Source: Miltoncostaea sp050250915
Lineage (GTDB): Bacteria; Actinomycetota; Thermoleophilia; Miltoncostaeales; Miltoncostaeaceae
Assembly (NCBI GenBank): GCA_050250915.1
Contig: JBFWNT010000008.1
Location: 1-64,000 of the forward strand
Length of the DNA stretch: 64,000 bases
Direction: 5' to 3'
Shown: piece by piece, positions 15,408 through 23,738 of the stretch
How positions within the stretch are numbered: the stretch's first letter is position 1
Layout: each line of letters begins with the position of its first letter
Program-made: the position numbers and the translations under genes
The notes under the pieces: model-generated
What the model was told of the DNA's origin: nothing
The model's input: only the letters and a program-made list of their open reading frames with translations
Database searches by the model: none

Positions 15408-16591
15408 GCGCGCGATCCGTACGGCAGCAGGGCGCGGACGGCGAAGCCGCCCGCGGGCCGTGCCCCCGCCTCCATCTCCCCGCCGAAGGCCGCCACCCGC
15501 TCACGGATGCCCACGAGGCCGTGTCCCGAGCCGTCCGCCCCGGGGCCGCCGGCGGGCCCCCGCCCGTCGTCCTCGACCGACACCTCCACCGCGTCGTCGC
15601 GGTAGCGCACCAGCACGCGCGCGCTGGCGGGCCCGGCGTGGCGGAGCACGTTGGTCAGCGCCTCCTGCGCGATGCGGAACGCCGAGACGTCGATGCTCGG
15701 CGGCAGGCGCTCGGCGACGCCCTCCACCACCACCTCCACCGGCAGCCCCGCGACGCGCATCTGGTCGGCCAGGGCGTCGAGCTGGGCCACGCCGGGCGCG
15801 GGATCGAGCGCCGGGTCGTCCTCGCTGGTGCGCAGGAGCCCCACGAGGCGGCGCATCTCCTCGAGGGCCTCCCGGCCGGTGCGCCCGATGGTGGCCAGGG
15901 CGCGTCCGCTCTCGTCGGGATCCGTGGGCAGGAGGCGGGCGGCGCCGTCGGCCTGCACCACGATCACGCCGAGGGCGTGCCCCACCACGTCGTGGATCTC
16001 GCGCGCGATGCGCACCCGCTCGTCCTCGACGGCGCGCCGGGCCAGGTGCTGGGCGCCGCGCTCCAGGATCAGCGCCCGTTGCTCGAGCCCGCGCTCGCGC
16101 TCACGCCGGCGGCCGATCGCACGGCCGAAGACCCACGGCACGGCTGCGAAGACCACGTAGCCGACGATGACGCCGGCGTCGAAATCGACGTGGTCGAGGT
16201 CGTCGAGGATCCACGCGGCCACCAGCGCGACGGCCAGGACCATCCCCGCGCGCCGCGTGCCCGGACGCGGGCTCGAGGCCACGGTGTACACGGCGATGAG
16301 ACCGACGAGGGCCCAGGCGAGCCCGCTCTCGCTGTGCGGGACCAGGTCCACCACCGCGGCGAGTGAAAGTGCGACCACGCCGGCGAGGAACGCGAGCGGC
16401 GCCCGGCGCCGGAACGCCACGGCGCCCCCCACGAGCACCGACAGCGCGCCGCCGACGAGCCGCTCGGAGCCGGACAGGCCGTCCGCCCCCACGAGCTCGA
16501 GCAGCAGCATCGCCCCGACCGCGGTGCCGAGCGCGGCGTCGCCGTAGCGGGAGGCCGCCGATCGGATCGCGCGGGCGGGGGCTCGGAGCAC
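15404..16591 (-). CDS. Sensor histidine kinase (HisKA_3 type, NarL partner)
   Basis: About 395 residues from GTG 16591. The frame runs upstream to 16912, but that part is antisense to the beta-barrel gene and lacks membrane or domain character. About five hydrophobic segments occupy residues 20-155 (for example LGTAVGAMLLLELVG and AGMVLAVALVAAWIL). A short coiled region and the dimerisation box ERVRIAREIHDVVGHALG follow, with phospho-His near residue 200. The ATPase domain has FRIAQEALTNVLRHAGPA and VEDDGRGPAGG...GHGLVGIRERV. No extracellular sensor domain is seen, so it probably senses envelope state or membrane signals. Confidence 0.9.
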   Translation of the reverse strand: MLRAPARAIRSAASRYGDAALGTAVGAMLLLELVGADGLSGSERLVGGALSVLVGGAVAFRRRAPLAFLAGVVALSLAAVVDLVPHSESGLAWALVGLIAVYTVASSPRPGTRRAGMVLAVALVAAWILDDLDHVDFDAGVIVGYVVFAAVPWVFGRAIGRRRERERGLEQRALILERGAQHLARRAVEDERVRIAREIHDVVGHALGVIVVQADGAARLLPTDPDESGRALATIGRTGREALEEMRRLVGLLRTSEDDPALDPAPGVAQLDALADQMRVAGLPVEVVVEGVAERLPPSIDVSAFRIAQEALTNVLRHAGPASARVLVRYRDDAVEVSVEDDGRGPAGGPGADGSGHGLVGIRERVAAFGGEMEAGARPAGGFAVRALLPYGSRA

Positions 16592-16763
16592 GGCGCGAAC
16601 GTAGTCCGCCCCGTCGCGGCCGGTCAATCGCTCGCAGGTACCGGCTTCCGGGGCGTCGATCGGCACCTCCGGGCGACGCGCTCGGGCGGTCCGGGGGATG
16701 CGCGGGCGGGGCGCGGCCGACCAGGCTGGCGGCCATCCCAGCCCGCCTCCCGAGGAGGTTCCC

Positions 16764-17261
16764 GTGAAGCATCCAGCCCTGATCGGCGTCGCGGCGGCGA
16801 GCGCCGTGGCGGCCCTCGCCGCCGCCGCGTTCACCGGCAACGCCCAGACCGGCGCACGCACCATCGTGCTCAGGGAGTCGCCGGCCGGCTCCCTCGTCAA
16901 CTTCACCGACAACCCGCCTCACTCCACCGAGCGGCGCGGCGCCCCGATGGCGTCGCTCGGCGACGAGCTCGCCATCTCCACCCGCCTGCTCGACCCGGCC
17001 GGCGCCCGGGCGGGCCGGCTCGAGGCCACCTGCACCACGGTCGCGCGCGGCCGGGTCCAGGACGGCGCGGTGTTCCTCTGCACGGCGGTCGCCCACCTCG
17101 CCGACGGCGACCTGTTCCTGTCGACACGCTTCGCCCCGGCGAACGGGCCGAACGACGTCCGCGGCGCGATCGTGGGCGGCACGGGGGCCTACGCCGGCGC
17201 GCGCGGCGGCTTCACCGCGCTCGGCGCGCCGAGCACCGACACGTTCACGATCCTGCCCTGA
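16764..17261 (+). CDS. Secreted dirigent/allene-oxide-cyclase-like barrel protein
   Basis: 165 residues from GTG 16764, with GAGGAGG 5 nt upstream. The N-terminus (MKHPALIGVAAASAVAALAAAAFTGNAQT) is a signal peptide. The rest is a beta-rich domain. It closes with VRGAIVGGTGAYAGARGGFTA, the glycine-rich hallmark of the AOC-like/dirigent barrel, and preceding strands (ATCTTVARGRVQDGAVFLCTAVAHLADGDLFLST) contain a possible disulphide pair. Bacterial versions are uncharacterised secreted proteins. Convergent with the stress-protein gene. Confidence 0.75.
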   Translation: MKHPALIGVAAASAVAALAAAAFTGNAQTGARTIVLRESPAGSLVNFTDNPPHSTERRGAPMASLGDELAISTRLLDPAGARAGRLEATCTTVARGRVQDGAVFLCTAVAHLADGDLFLSTRFAPANGPNDVRGAIVGGTGAYAGARGGFTALGAPSTDTFTILP

Positions 17262-17277
17262 GGGCGGGCGCCCGCGA

Positions 17278-17715
17278 TCAGTCGGGGCGGTGCACCACCA
17301 GCACGGCCGCCCCGAAGTGGGTCACGGTCGCCGCGGCCACGCTGCCGGACAGGTGGCCCATCAGCCCCGTGCGGTTGTGCGACCCCAGCACGATCAGCGT
17401 TGCGCCGTGCTCCCGGGCGGCGCCGACGATGCCCTCCCAGGTGGGCGCGGCGTTGACCGCCAGGCCGCGGGCGCGGAAGCCCGCGGCCTCGGCCAGCGAG
17501 GCCCCCTTGGCCGCGACCTGCTCGGCCGCCTCCTGAACCTCGTTCGCGGCCGCCGCGTGCACGTGCTCGCCGTCGACCGGCGTGAACCCGACGTCGGCGG
17601 GATGCCAGACGCAGACCACGAGCGCCTCCCGGCCCGGCGCCAGCTCCTGGCCGGCGCGCTCGATCGCGAAGGCCGCGAGGTCCGAGCCGTCGTATGCGAT
17701 GAGGACGGGCGCCAT
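17278..17715 (-). CDS. Universal stress protein (UspA family)
   Basis: 145 residues covering one full Usp domain. VLIAYDGSDLAAFAIERA has the conserved Asp for ATP. The C-terminal GSHNRTGLMGHLSGSVAAATV matches the G-x2-G-x9-G-S ATP-binding motif, followed by FGAAVLVVH. So an ATP-binding type, unlike the protein at 459-863. It starts one base after the MFS gene stop and is probably co-transcribed with it. Confidence 0.9.
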   Translation of the reverse strand: MAPVLIAYDGSDLAAFAIERAGQELAPGREALVVCVWHPADVGFTPVDGEHVHAAAANEVQEAAEQVAAKGASLAEAAGFRARGLAVNAAPTWEGIVGAAREHGATLIVLGSHNRTGLMGHLSGSVAAATVTHFGAAVLVVHRPD

Positions 17716-17716
17716 C

Positions 17717-19204
17717 TCAGTCCGCCCCCTCGGTCACGGCCTGGGCGGGGATCGACCGCCGGCGCAGCAGGGCGAGCAGCGGCGGCGAGTACCAGGCGGA
17801 CGAGCGGCCCGCGATGAAGCCGTCGATGTCGGGCGTCTGCGGGCGGGCGCCGCTGAGGGCGTAGGTCACGACGGCCAGGACCCCGCCGCCGAGGGCCAGC
17901 CCCAGGCCGATCCAGAGCGAGATGGTGACCCCCTCGGCCAGGTCGTCGCTGACCGACTCCGCGAAGTGGAAGAAGATCGGCGCGACCATGAAGGCGGCCA
18001 CGGCGCGGAACAGCTCGACGATCGCGAACACCCGCTGCAGGTTGAGTGCCCGCAGCGAGAAGCCGGCCACGAACAGCGCCGGGGCGACGGTCGCCCCGAG
18101 CCCGATCCCGGTGAGGAGCGAGGCCGTCAGCGCCAGGGGCTGACTCGACGGCACCTGGATCAGGAAGACCGCGATCCCGGCCGCCAGGAAGGCCATGCCG
18201 ATCAGCGGCAGCCAGTGGATGAAGCTCTTGTCCAGGACCATGCCGAGAACGACCGCGGTGATCACGGCGCCCGCCGCCTCCGGCAGGTACAGCAGCCCGA
18301 CGTGGAGCGGGCTGTAGCCCTCGGACAGCGCCGCCGCGGTGAGCGCGGTGGCCGAGACCGACGCGGCGGCCGCGAACAGGGCCACGATGATGCCGGCGAT
18401 CGGGATGGAGCTCGTCAGCATCTCGCGGATCGTGAGCAGCGGGTTCCGGGCGCGGTACTGGTAGACGACCAGGCCGATGATCGTGAGCAGCCCGCCCACC
18501 AGGGGCAGGATCGCGATCGGGCTCAGGAACGCGTTCGTGAGCAGCTGCGCGGCGCCGAAGAAGGCGGCGACGCAGCCGACGGTCGCCAGCGCCAGCGCGG
18601 GGATGTCGACCGGCGCCGACGGGTCGGCGGGCGGCGCGTCCTCGAAGGTCAGCAGCGACAGCACCAGCGCGGTCAGGGCGATGCCCGAGACGATCCAGAA
18701 CAGCGGCCGCCACTTGTCGGCCTCCGCCTGGAGGCCGCCGATGGTCGGCCCCAGCGCGACGGCGCCGAAGATGCACATGTTCATGATCATTCCGGTGATC
18801 TTCAGCTTGCTGGCCGGGAAGCCCAGCGAGAGCGGCGGCACCGCGGCGATCAGGAGCAGGCTGGTGCACAGGCCCGCCAGGATCTGTCCGGTGCTGTACA
18901 TGACGACGTTCTGGGCGGTCGCCGTCAGCACCGATCCGATCACCAGGACGAACGCGTACCCCACGAGCATCCGCCGCTGCGGCAGGAGCTGGGCGAACTG
19001 GACCGCCAGCACGGTGCCGACGGCGTAGGCGGCGTTGGCCAGCCCGGCGCCGATGCTCATCGCCTGCGGCGTCGTGTGCAGGTCGCGCGTGATGATCGGC
19101 GTGACCGGCCCCACCGCCGCGGACAGCGCCAGGTAGGGGATCAGGGCGGCCATGACCATCGTGGCCACGGCGGGGTAACGACCGGCGAGCGGTCCCTGGC
19201 GCAT
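17717..19204 (-). CDS. MFS transporter (DHA2-like, 14 helices)
   Basis: 495 residues, strongly hydrophobic throughout. Opening helices are VATMVMAALIPYLALSAAVGPVTP and MSIGAGLANAAYAVGTVLAVQFAQLLPQRRML. A middle loop (YQYRARNPLLTIREML) is typical of the 14-helix drug:H+ antiporter-2 group. The last ~40 residues are a charged tail. Divergent from the TetR gene at 19363 across a 158-bp region with a perfect palindrome, which makes it the probable target of that repressor. Likely a multidrug or metabolite exporter. Confidence 0.9.
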   Translation of the reverse strand: MRQGPLAGRYPAVATMVMAALIPYLALSAAVGPVTPIITRDLHTTPQAMSIGAGLANAAYAVGTVLAVQFAQLLPQRRMLVGYAFVLVIGSVLTATAQNVVMYSTGQILAGLCTSLLLIAAVPPLSLGFPASKLKITGMIMNMCIFGAVALGPTIGGLQAEADKWRPLFWIVSGIALTALVLSLLTFEDAPPADPSAPVDIPALALATVGCVAAFFGAAQLLTNAFLSPIAILPLVGGLLTIIGLVVYQYRARNPLLTIREMLTSSIPIAGIIVALFAAAASVSATALTAAALSEGYSPLHVGLLYLPEAAGAVITAVVLGMVLDKSFIHWLPLIGMAFLAAGIAVFLIQVPSSQPLALTASLLTGIGLGATVAPALFVAGFSLRALNLQRVFAIVELFRAVAAFMVAPIFFHFAESVSDDLAEGVTISLWIGLGLALGGGVLAVVTYALSGARPQTPDIDGFIAGRSSAWYSPPLLALLRRRSIPAQAVTEGAD

Positions 19205-19323
19205 CGGCGGATCTCCCTCGGAACGAACGGTGAGAGGCGGTTCATAACACAGAACCGGAGAGGGCTGTCCGTTTCCGGATGTGGTATGAGGGCGTACAGC
19301 CGTTTCAGCGCGCCGAGGGTTGT

Positions 19324-19337
19324 GGACAGCGCTGTCC
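19324..19337. promoter_or_regulatory. Perfect palindrome, probable TetR/MFS operator
   Basis: GGACAGCGCTGTCC, a 14-bp perfect palindrome, 25 bp upstream of the TetR start and 120 bp from the MFS start. A matching half-site (GGGCTGTCC) lies at 19262-19270, about 60 bp away on the MFS side. Two sites in a divergent region suggest repression of both genes. Confidence 0.65.
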
Positions 19338-19362
19338 GGTTGGCCCGGATGAGGAGGGGACG

Positions 19363-19959
19363 GTGGAGCAGGAGACGCCCGCGCGGCACCGCAGCGACGC
19401 CCGGCGCAACCGCGAGGCGATCCTGGAGGCGGGGCGCGAGCTCTTCGCCGACTCGGCCGACGTGGCGATGTGCCAGGTCGCGCGCCGCGCCGGCGTGGGC
19501 CAGGCGACCCTCTACCGCCACTTCCCCGACCGCGGGGCGCTCGCGGCGGAGATCCTGGGCGAGCGGGTCGAGCGTATCGCCGAGCTCGCCGCCGACCACG
19601 AGGACGACCCGGACGCGTTCTTCGTGCTGCTCCGGGCCCTGATCGACGCGATGGCCGGGGTCTACGCCCTGACGGAGCTCGCCCGCGAGGACGCCCGCAC
19701 CGACCAGCGCCTGAAGCAGAACCGGCTCATCGTCGCGGAGCTGATGATGGGGCCGATCCGCGACGCGAAGGCGGCGGGCACCCTCCGCCGCGACGTGTCG
19801 ATCCAGGACGTCTTCCTGATGTTCTCGATGGTCCGCGGCGCCATGGCGGGGGTGCAGGGGGTCGCCGCCCGCGCCGAGGCCGGGCACCGCGCGCTGACGC
19901 TGATGCTCGGCGGCGTGGCGCCGGAGCCGCTCGGGCCGGAGCCGCTCAGGGCGGCGTGA
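19363..19959 (+). CDS. TetR-family transcriptional regulator
   Basis: 198 residues from GTG 19363, preceded by GAGGAGGGG 3 nt upstream; the longer frame from 19279 would run through the operator. HTH: ADVAMCQVARRAGVGQATLYRHFPDRGAL, a common form in repressors of MFS pumps. The C-terminal region (ELAREDARTDQRLKQNRLIVAELM, then VFLMFSMVRGAM) fits the usual ligand pocket. Divergent from the DHA2 transporter, so local repression is expected. Confidence 0.9.
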   Translation: MEQETPARHRSDARRNREAILEAGRELFADSADVAMCQVARRAGVGQATLYRHFPDRGALAAEILGERVERIAELAADHEDDPDAFFVLLRALIDAMAGVYALTELAREDARTDQRLKQNRLIVAELMMGPIRDAKAAGTLRRDVSIQDVFLMFSMVRGAMAGVQGVAARAEAGHRALTLMLGGVAPEPLGPEPLRAA

Positions 19960-19980
19960 TCACGCCGGCCTGATCAGGCC
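19953..19980. terminator. Two adjacent perfect palindromes at convergent stop codons
   Basis: GGCGTGATCACGCC (19953-19966) is followed directly by GGCCTGATCAGGCC (19967-19980). Both are perfect 14-bp palindromes centred on TGATCA. They contain the stop codons of the TetR gene and of the convergent PPOX gene. Possible bidirectional terminator; the tandem design is unusual. Confidence 0.5.
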
Positions 19981-20370
19981 GCCGAGATCGCCAGGTAGGC
20001 GGCCCCGTGCTCGTCGATCGGGGTGCCGCGGAGCTTCTTCACGAACCGGTAGACGGGCATGATCAGCCGCCGGCGGATGCGGTACTTCTCCTGCATCAGC
20101 TCGTCGACGTGCGCCCACTCCTCCGGGGGCAGGAACTCGACGCGGGCGGGGATCGCGGGGCCCTTCGGCCGGCCGCGCGCGTCGGATGGCGCCACCGCCG
20201 CCTCCGGGTTCCGGCGCAGCCGCTTCGCCTTGTACGACTGCGCCGGGGTGATGACGAACAGGCGCCCGTCCTCCTCGGCGAACCAGACGCCCCGTCGAGG
20301 CGGCGCTCCCGTCGCGGCGGTAGGTGGTCAGGGTCATGTACTTGCCGGGGACGTGCAGGGGCTGCGCCAT
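19974..20370 (-). pseudogene. PPOX-class deazaflavin-dependent enzyme, frameshifted
   Basis: The reading starts at ATG 20370 (MAQPLHVPGKYMTLTTYRRDGSAAST) and, after a shift at 20289-20293, continues as VWFAEEDGRLFVITPAQSYKAKRLRRNPEAAVAPSDARGRPKGPAIPARVEFLPPEEW... to the stop at 19974. Joined, it is a typical ~130-residue split-barrel protein that binds F420 or FMN and reduces or oxidises small substrates. One extra base (or two missing) in a run of four G explains the break. Either a recent pseudogene or a sequencing error; the two halves are otherwise undamaged. Confidence 0.8.
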
Positions 20371-20413
20371 CGTGGATCCGTCCTCGTCCGGTGCCGGCGC
20401 CATCGTCGAGCCG

Positions 20414-21724
20414 TCAGCCGCCTGAGCGCAACCGCAGCGGCGGCGGGTTCCAGCCCCCGGCGAGCACCTCACGGCGCGGCGCGTACAGCCGCATGGTGAT
20501 GCCGAGCTGCCCGGTGGGCGCGGGCAGCCAGTTGGCCCGCAGTTCGGGGCCGGGGTCGGCGTTCTGGATGACGATGTCCAGCGACCCGTCGGGGTTGTAG
20601 ACGAGCGGGTCGCGATCGCCGATGGCGAAGCGGTCGAGCGCGTTCGCCGCCTGGAAGCCCTCGGCGTCGTACATCGTGATCGACCAGAACGCCTCGGCGG
20701 GCGGCAGCCCATCAGCCGGGAAATGGATGACGTAGTCGCGGTCGCCCACGGGGGGCTGCCCGTCGGCGTCGACCGCGAGGAGCGGGTAGACGGCGTCCTC
20801 GGCGGGGTTCGCGCCCAGGCCGACGAGCGTGACCACCGCCCGCCGCAGGTACGAGTTGCCGTAGACGCCCATCTCGGTCGCCACGACCCACCCGTCGGCG
20901 TGCCGGCCGAGGCTCGGCGGGGCGGCGGCGATGGCCTTCAGCGCGTCCGCGACGCCCGCCTCGACCTGGGCGAGGGCGTCCGCGTCGAGGGCCTCCCGGT
21001 CGAACGGCCGTCCGGGGACGATGCCGATGCCGGCGATCCTGCTGAGGATCGAGAAGTCGGTCGAGTGCGGCGGGTTCACCAGCATGGCCTCGCACGCCAG
21101 CGAGAAGAAGTCGGCCGCATCCAGGCCGTTCACCAGGCGCAGCGGCTCGGTGGCGGTGTCCTGGCTCGGGTCGATCGCGTGCGCGGCCGGAGTGACGGGC
21201 GTGACGCGGTAGCCGTCCTGGACCGCGTGGACGGCGGGGTAGTCGGCGGGGCCGTTGGTCTGGGTGCGGCCGATGATCCAGACCCACGGCGTGGGCGCCT
21301 CGATCACCTCGTCGCCGGCGGGGAGCTCACCCGTCCACCCCGGCGGCACCAGCACGAAGTCGCGGGCGCCCGTCCCCGTGGTCCGCTTCCCCGGGTTCGC
21401 GAACACGTCGGTCCACATGTCCAGCATCGGCAGCATGTAGTAACGGTCGTCGGTGTCCGGGGCGTGCACGACCACCGGCCCGGCCGTCAGATCCACCCAC
21501 GCGCTGGAGTAGAGCGTGTCGAAGTTCGGGCGCACGACGGCGCGGAAGTCGGCGTCCGGGAACGCACGGATGTGGTGGAACGCGTTCGGCGGCCCGAAGC
21601 CGGGCCGCTCACCCTCGGCGACGTTGACCGCCTGGCGCCGGGTGGCCTCCATGGTCACCAGGGGGTACAGGTACACGTAGGCCTCGAAGGCCAGCGAGCG
21701 CGGGTCGCTCGAGAGCGTGGTCAT
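20414..21724 (-). CDS. DUF1254/DUF1214 domain protein
   Basis: 436 residues from ATG 21724, with GGAG close upstream. The N-terminal DUF1254 part reads AFEAYVYLYPLVTMEATRRQAVN, then RPNFDTLYSSAWVDLTAGPVVVHAPDTDDRYYMLPMLDMWTDVF. The C-terminal DUF1214 part reads DYVIHFPADGLPPAEAFWSITMYDAEGF, then NPDGSLDIVIQNADPG and NWLPAPTGQLGITMRLYAP. Domain order and length are normal. No signal peptide is seen. Function of the family is not established; it is often found near oxidoreductases, as here beside the PPOX remnant. Confidence 0.9.
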   Translation of the reverse strand: MTTLSSDPRSLAFEAYVYLYPLVTMEATRRQAVNVAEGERPGFGPPNAFHHIRAFPDADFRAVVRPNFDTLYSSAWVDLTAGPVVVHAPDTDDRYYMLPMLDMWTDVFANPGKRTTGTGARDFVLVPPGWTGELPAGDEVIEAPTPWVWIIGRTQTNGPADYPAVHAVQDGYRVTPVTPAAHAIDPSQDTATEPLRLVNGLDAADFFSLACEAMLVNPPHSTDFSILSRIAGIGIVPGRPFDREALDADALAQVEAGVADALKAIAAAPPSLGRHADGWVVATEMGVYGNSYLRRAVVTLVGLGANPAEDAVYPLLAVDADGQPPVGDRDYVIHFPADGLPPAEAFWSITMYDAEGFQAANALDRFAIGDRDPLVYNPDGSLDIVIQNADPGPELRANWLPAPTGQLGITMRLYAPRREVLAGGWNPPPLRLRSGG

Positions 21725-21806
21725 GGGTCTCCTCGGGGTCCGGATGCCGATCGCGCGGCGCGCATCCTCCCAGCGCCGGCCGGGTTCGGCCGGGCCCCGA
21801 CGGCGT

Positions 21807-22982
21807 TCACCCCGGTGATTCGCCGCCGGCCGCGGCACCCGCCGGCAGCGGGCGGCCCCGCGGGGCGCGCGCCGGCGCCGCCGGGAGCTCCACGGTCACG
21901 CGGAGCCCACCGCCCGCACGGGGGGCGAGGCTCAGGGTCCCGTCGTGCGCCTGGGTGATGCTCCGGGCGATCGCCAGGCCCAGACCGACCCCCGCGTGCC
22001 CGCTGCGCCGGCGTTCGGTGCTGCGCAGGAACGGCTCGACGAGCGTGTCGGTCACGTCCGGGGTGAGGGTCTCCCCCGTGTTCTCGACGGTGAGCAGGAC
22101 GCGCCCCGGGCGGGCGCGGGTGGTGACCCGGACGCGGCCCTGCTCGGGCAGGTTGTGGACGATCGCGTTGTGCACCAGGTTCGTGCTCAGCTGGAGCAGG
22201 AGGGCGTGGTTGCCGACGGTGGGCGTCACGTCGCCGGCCGTCTCGATGGTGACGCCGCGCTCCTCGGCCAGGGGCAGGAGGGTCTCGGTGGCCTCCTCCG
22301 CGGTCAGGGACAGGTCCACCTCGTCCCGGGTGAAGGACCGCCGGTCGGCGCGGCTCAGCAGGAGCAGCGCCTCGGTGACCTCGATCGCACGGGCGTTGAC
22401 GGCGTGGAGGCGCTCGACGAGCTCGCCGTCCACCCCGTCCGGATCGTTGCGGGCGACGTCGAGCAGCGCCTGCGTGATCGCCAGCGGGGTGCGCAGCTCA
22501 TGGGAGGCGTTGGCGGCGAACCGCTGCTGCTCGGCCACCTGCGCCTCGAGCCGCGCGAGCATGGCGTCGAACGCGTCGGCGAGCTCGCGGAACTCGTCGT
22601 TGGCGCCGTCCAGCGCGATCCGGTGGGAGAGCGACCCGGTCGCGGCGGTGCGGGTGGCCTCGGTGATGCGGGTCAGCGGGGCCAGCATCCGGCCGGCGAG
22701 GATCCAGCCTCCCACCAGGCCGAACACCAGCAGGATCGCGAGCACGGCGGCCGCCCTCGGCGCGAAGACGTGCAGCAGGTTCGAGCGGATGGGGAAGACA
22801 TCGCCGAGCGTGTCGGGGTCGGCGTCGATCAGCAGCGCGCGGTCGGGGACGTAGCGCAGCAGGAACACCCACACGGCCGCGAGCAGAAGGGCGCCCGCCA
22901 GCATCAGGAACCCGGCGTAGCTGAGGGTGAGCTTCAGCCGGACGCTCAACCCGGGTGCCCGCCCCGATCCCGCCTCCCTCAT
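21807..22982 (-). CDS. Sensor histidine kinase (OmpR partner)
   Basis: 391 residues. Two membrane helices (about 16-42 and 77-98) flank a short extracellular loop. A HAMP domain (GRMLAPLTRITEATRTAATGSLSHRI) follows, then HisKA with QQRFAANASHELRTPLAIT (His161), and HATPase with NLVHNAIVHNLPEQG, VENTGETLTP and GHAGVGLGLAIARSI. The His box and N, G1 and G2 boxes are all present. It overlaps its regulator by 4 bp (ATGA). The small loop suggests sensing of envelope or membrane-bound ligands, and the VanY-like neighbour points to cell-wall signals. Confidence 0.92.
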   Translation of the reverse strand: MREAGSGRAPGLSVRLKLTLSYAGFLMLAGALLLAAVWVFLLRYVPDRALLIDADPDTLGDVFPIRSNLLHVFAPRAAAVLAILLVFGLVGGWILAGRMLAPLTRITEATRTAATGSLSHRIALDGANDEFRELADAFDAMLARLEAQVAEQQRFAANASHELRTPLAITQALLDVARNDPDGVDGELVERLHAVNARAIEVTEALLLLSRADRRSFTRDEVDLSLTAEEATETLLPLAEERGVTIETAGDVTPTVGNHALLLQLSTNLVHNAIVHNLPEQGRVRVTTRARPGRVLLTVENTGETLTPDVTDTLVEPFLRSTERRRSGHAGVGLGLAIARSITQAHDGTLSLAPRAGGGLRVTVELPAAPARAPRGRPLPAGAAAGGESPG

Positions 22983-23653
22983 CGTCCGTCCGGTCCGGTG
23001 TCGATGCGATAGCCCACGCCGGCGACGGTGGCGATGACCCCCGGCTCGCCGAGCCGCTTGCGCAGCCCGGAGACGGTGATGCGCACGGCGTTGGTGAACG
23101 GGTCCGCGTTCTCGTCCCACGCCCGCTCCAGGAGCTCCTCGGCGCTGACGACCCCGCCGTCGGCGGCGACGAGCACCTCGAGCACGGCGAACTGCTTCCT
23201 GGTGAGCGCCACGTGGCGGCCGTCGCGGTGCACCTCGCGCCGGAACGGGTCCAGCCGCAGGCCCGCGATCTCCCGCACGGGCGGGCGGCTGTGGGCGCGC
23301 CGGCGGTCGAGCGCCCGGAGCCTGAGCGCCAGCTCCCGCAGCGCGAACGGCTTGGTGAGGTAGTCGTCGGCGCCGAGCTCGAAGCCGGTGGCCTTGTCGT
23401 CCAGACGGTCGGCGGCGGTGAGCATGAGGATCGGCATGCCGCTGCCGGAGGCCACGATGTGCTCGGCCAGCTCGTCGCCGGTGGGCCCGGGGATGTCCCG
23501 GTCGAGGACGGCGATGTCGTAGGCGTTGACGCCCAGCAGCTCCAGGGCCGCGTGGCCGTCGCCGGCGATGTCGGCGGCGATCGCCTCCCGGCGCAGCCCG
23601 TCGCGGATGGCCTCCGCCATGTACGGCTCGTCCTCCACCACCAGCACCCGCAT
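22979..23653 (-). CDS. OmpR/PhoB-type response regulator
   Basis: 224 residues from ATG 23653 (MRVLVVEDEP). Receiver: acidic pair EDE, phosphoacceptor Asp51 in VLDRDIPG, with Arg where Leu is usual, and Lys in DYLTKPFAL. Winged-helix effector: LDPFRREVHRDGRHVALTRKQFAVLEVLVAADG, then AVRITVSGLRKRLGEP and GVGYRID. The order regulator-kinase, divergent from a D,D-peptidase-like gene, resembles VanRS-type arrangements. The frame up to 23815 is a promoter-region shadow. Confidence 0.92.
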   Translation of the reverse strand: MRVLVVEDEPYMAEAIRDGLRREAIAADIAGDGHAALELLGVNAYDIAVLDRDIPGPTGDELAEHIVASGSGMPILMLTAADRLDDKATGFELGADDYLTKPFALRELALRLRALDRRRAHSRPPVREIAGLRLDPFRREVHRDGRHVALTRKQFAVLEVLVAADGGVVSAEELLERAWDENADPFTNAVRITVSGLRKRLGEPGVIATVAGVGYRIDTGPDGR

Positions 23654-23673
23654 ACGCCGATGGTAGCCGGGAC

Positions 23674-23704
23674 GCATATCGGCGGCGTATCGGAAACCGC
23701 ATAC
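23674..23704. promoter_or_regulatory. Repeated GCATA elements in the divergent RR/peptidase region
   Basis: GCATATC (23674-23680) with an inverted GCGTATC (23685-23691), and a further GCATAC at 23699-23704, 25 bp from the first. Half-sites spaced by about two helical turns are typical for OmpR-family regulators, so this may be the binding region of the adjacent regulator for both itself and the peptidase gene. Confidence 0.4.
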
Positions 23705-23738
23705 GCGACGGCAACACCGCGCCGCCTTGCATGGGGGC

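Noticed and set aside
17264..17275. GCGGGCGCCCGC palindrome between convergent genes
   Set aside because: Self-complementary without a loop and expected by chance in DNA of this composition; not listed as terminator.
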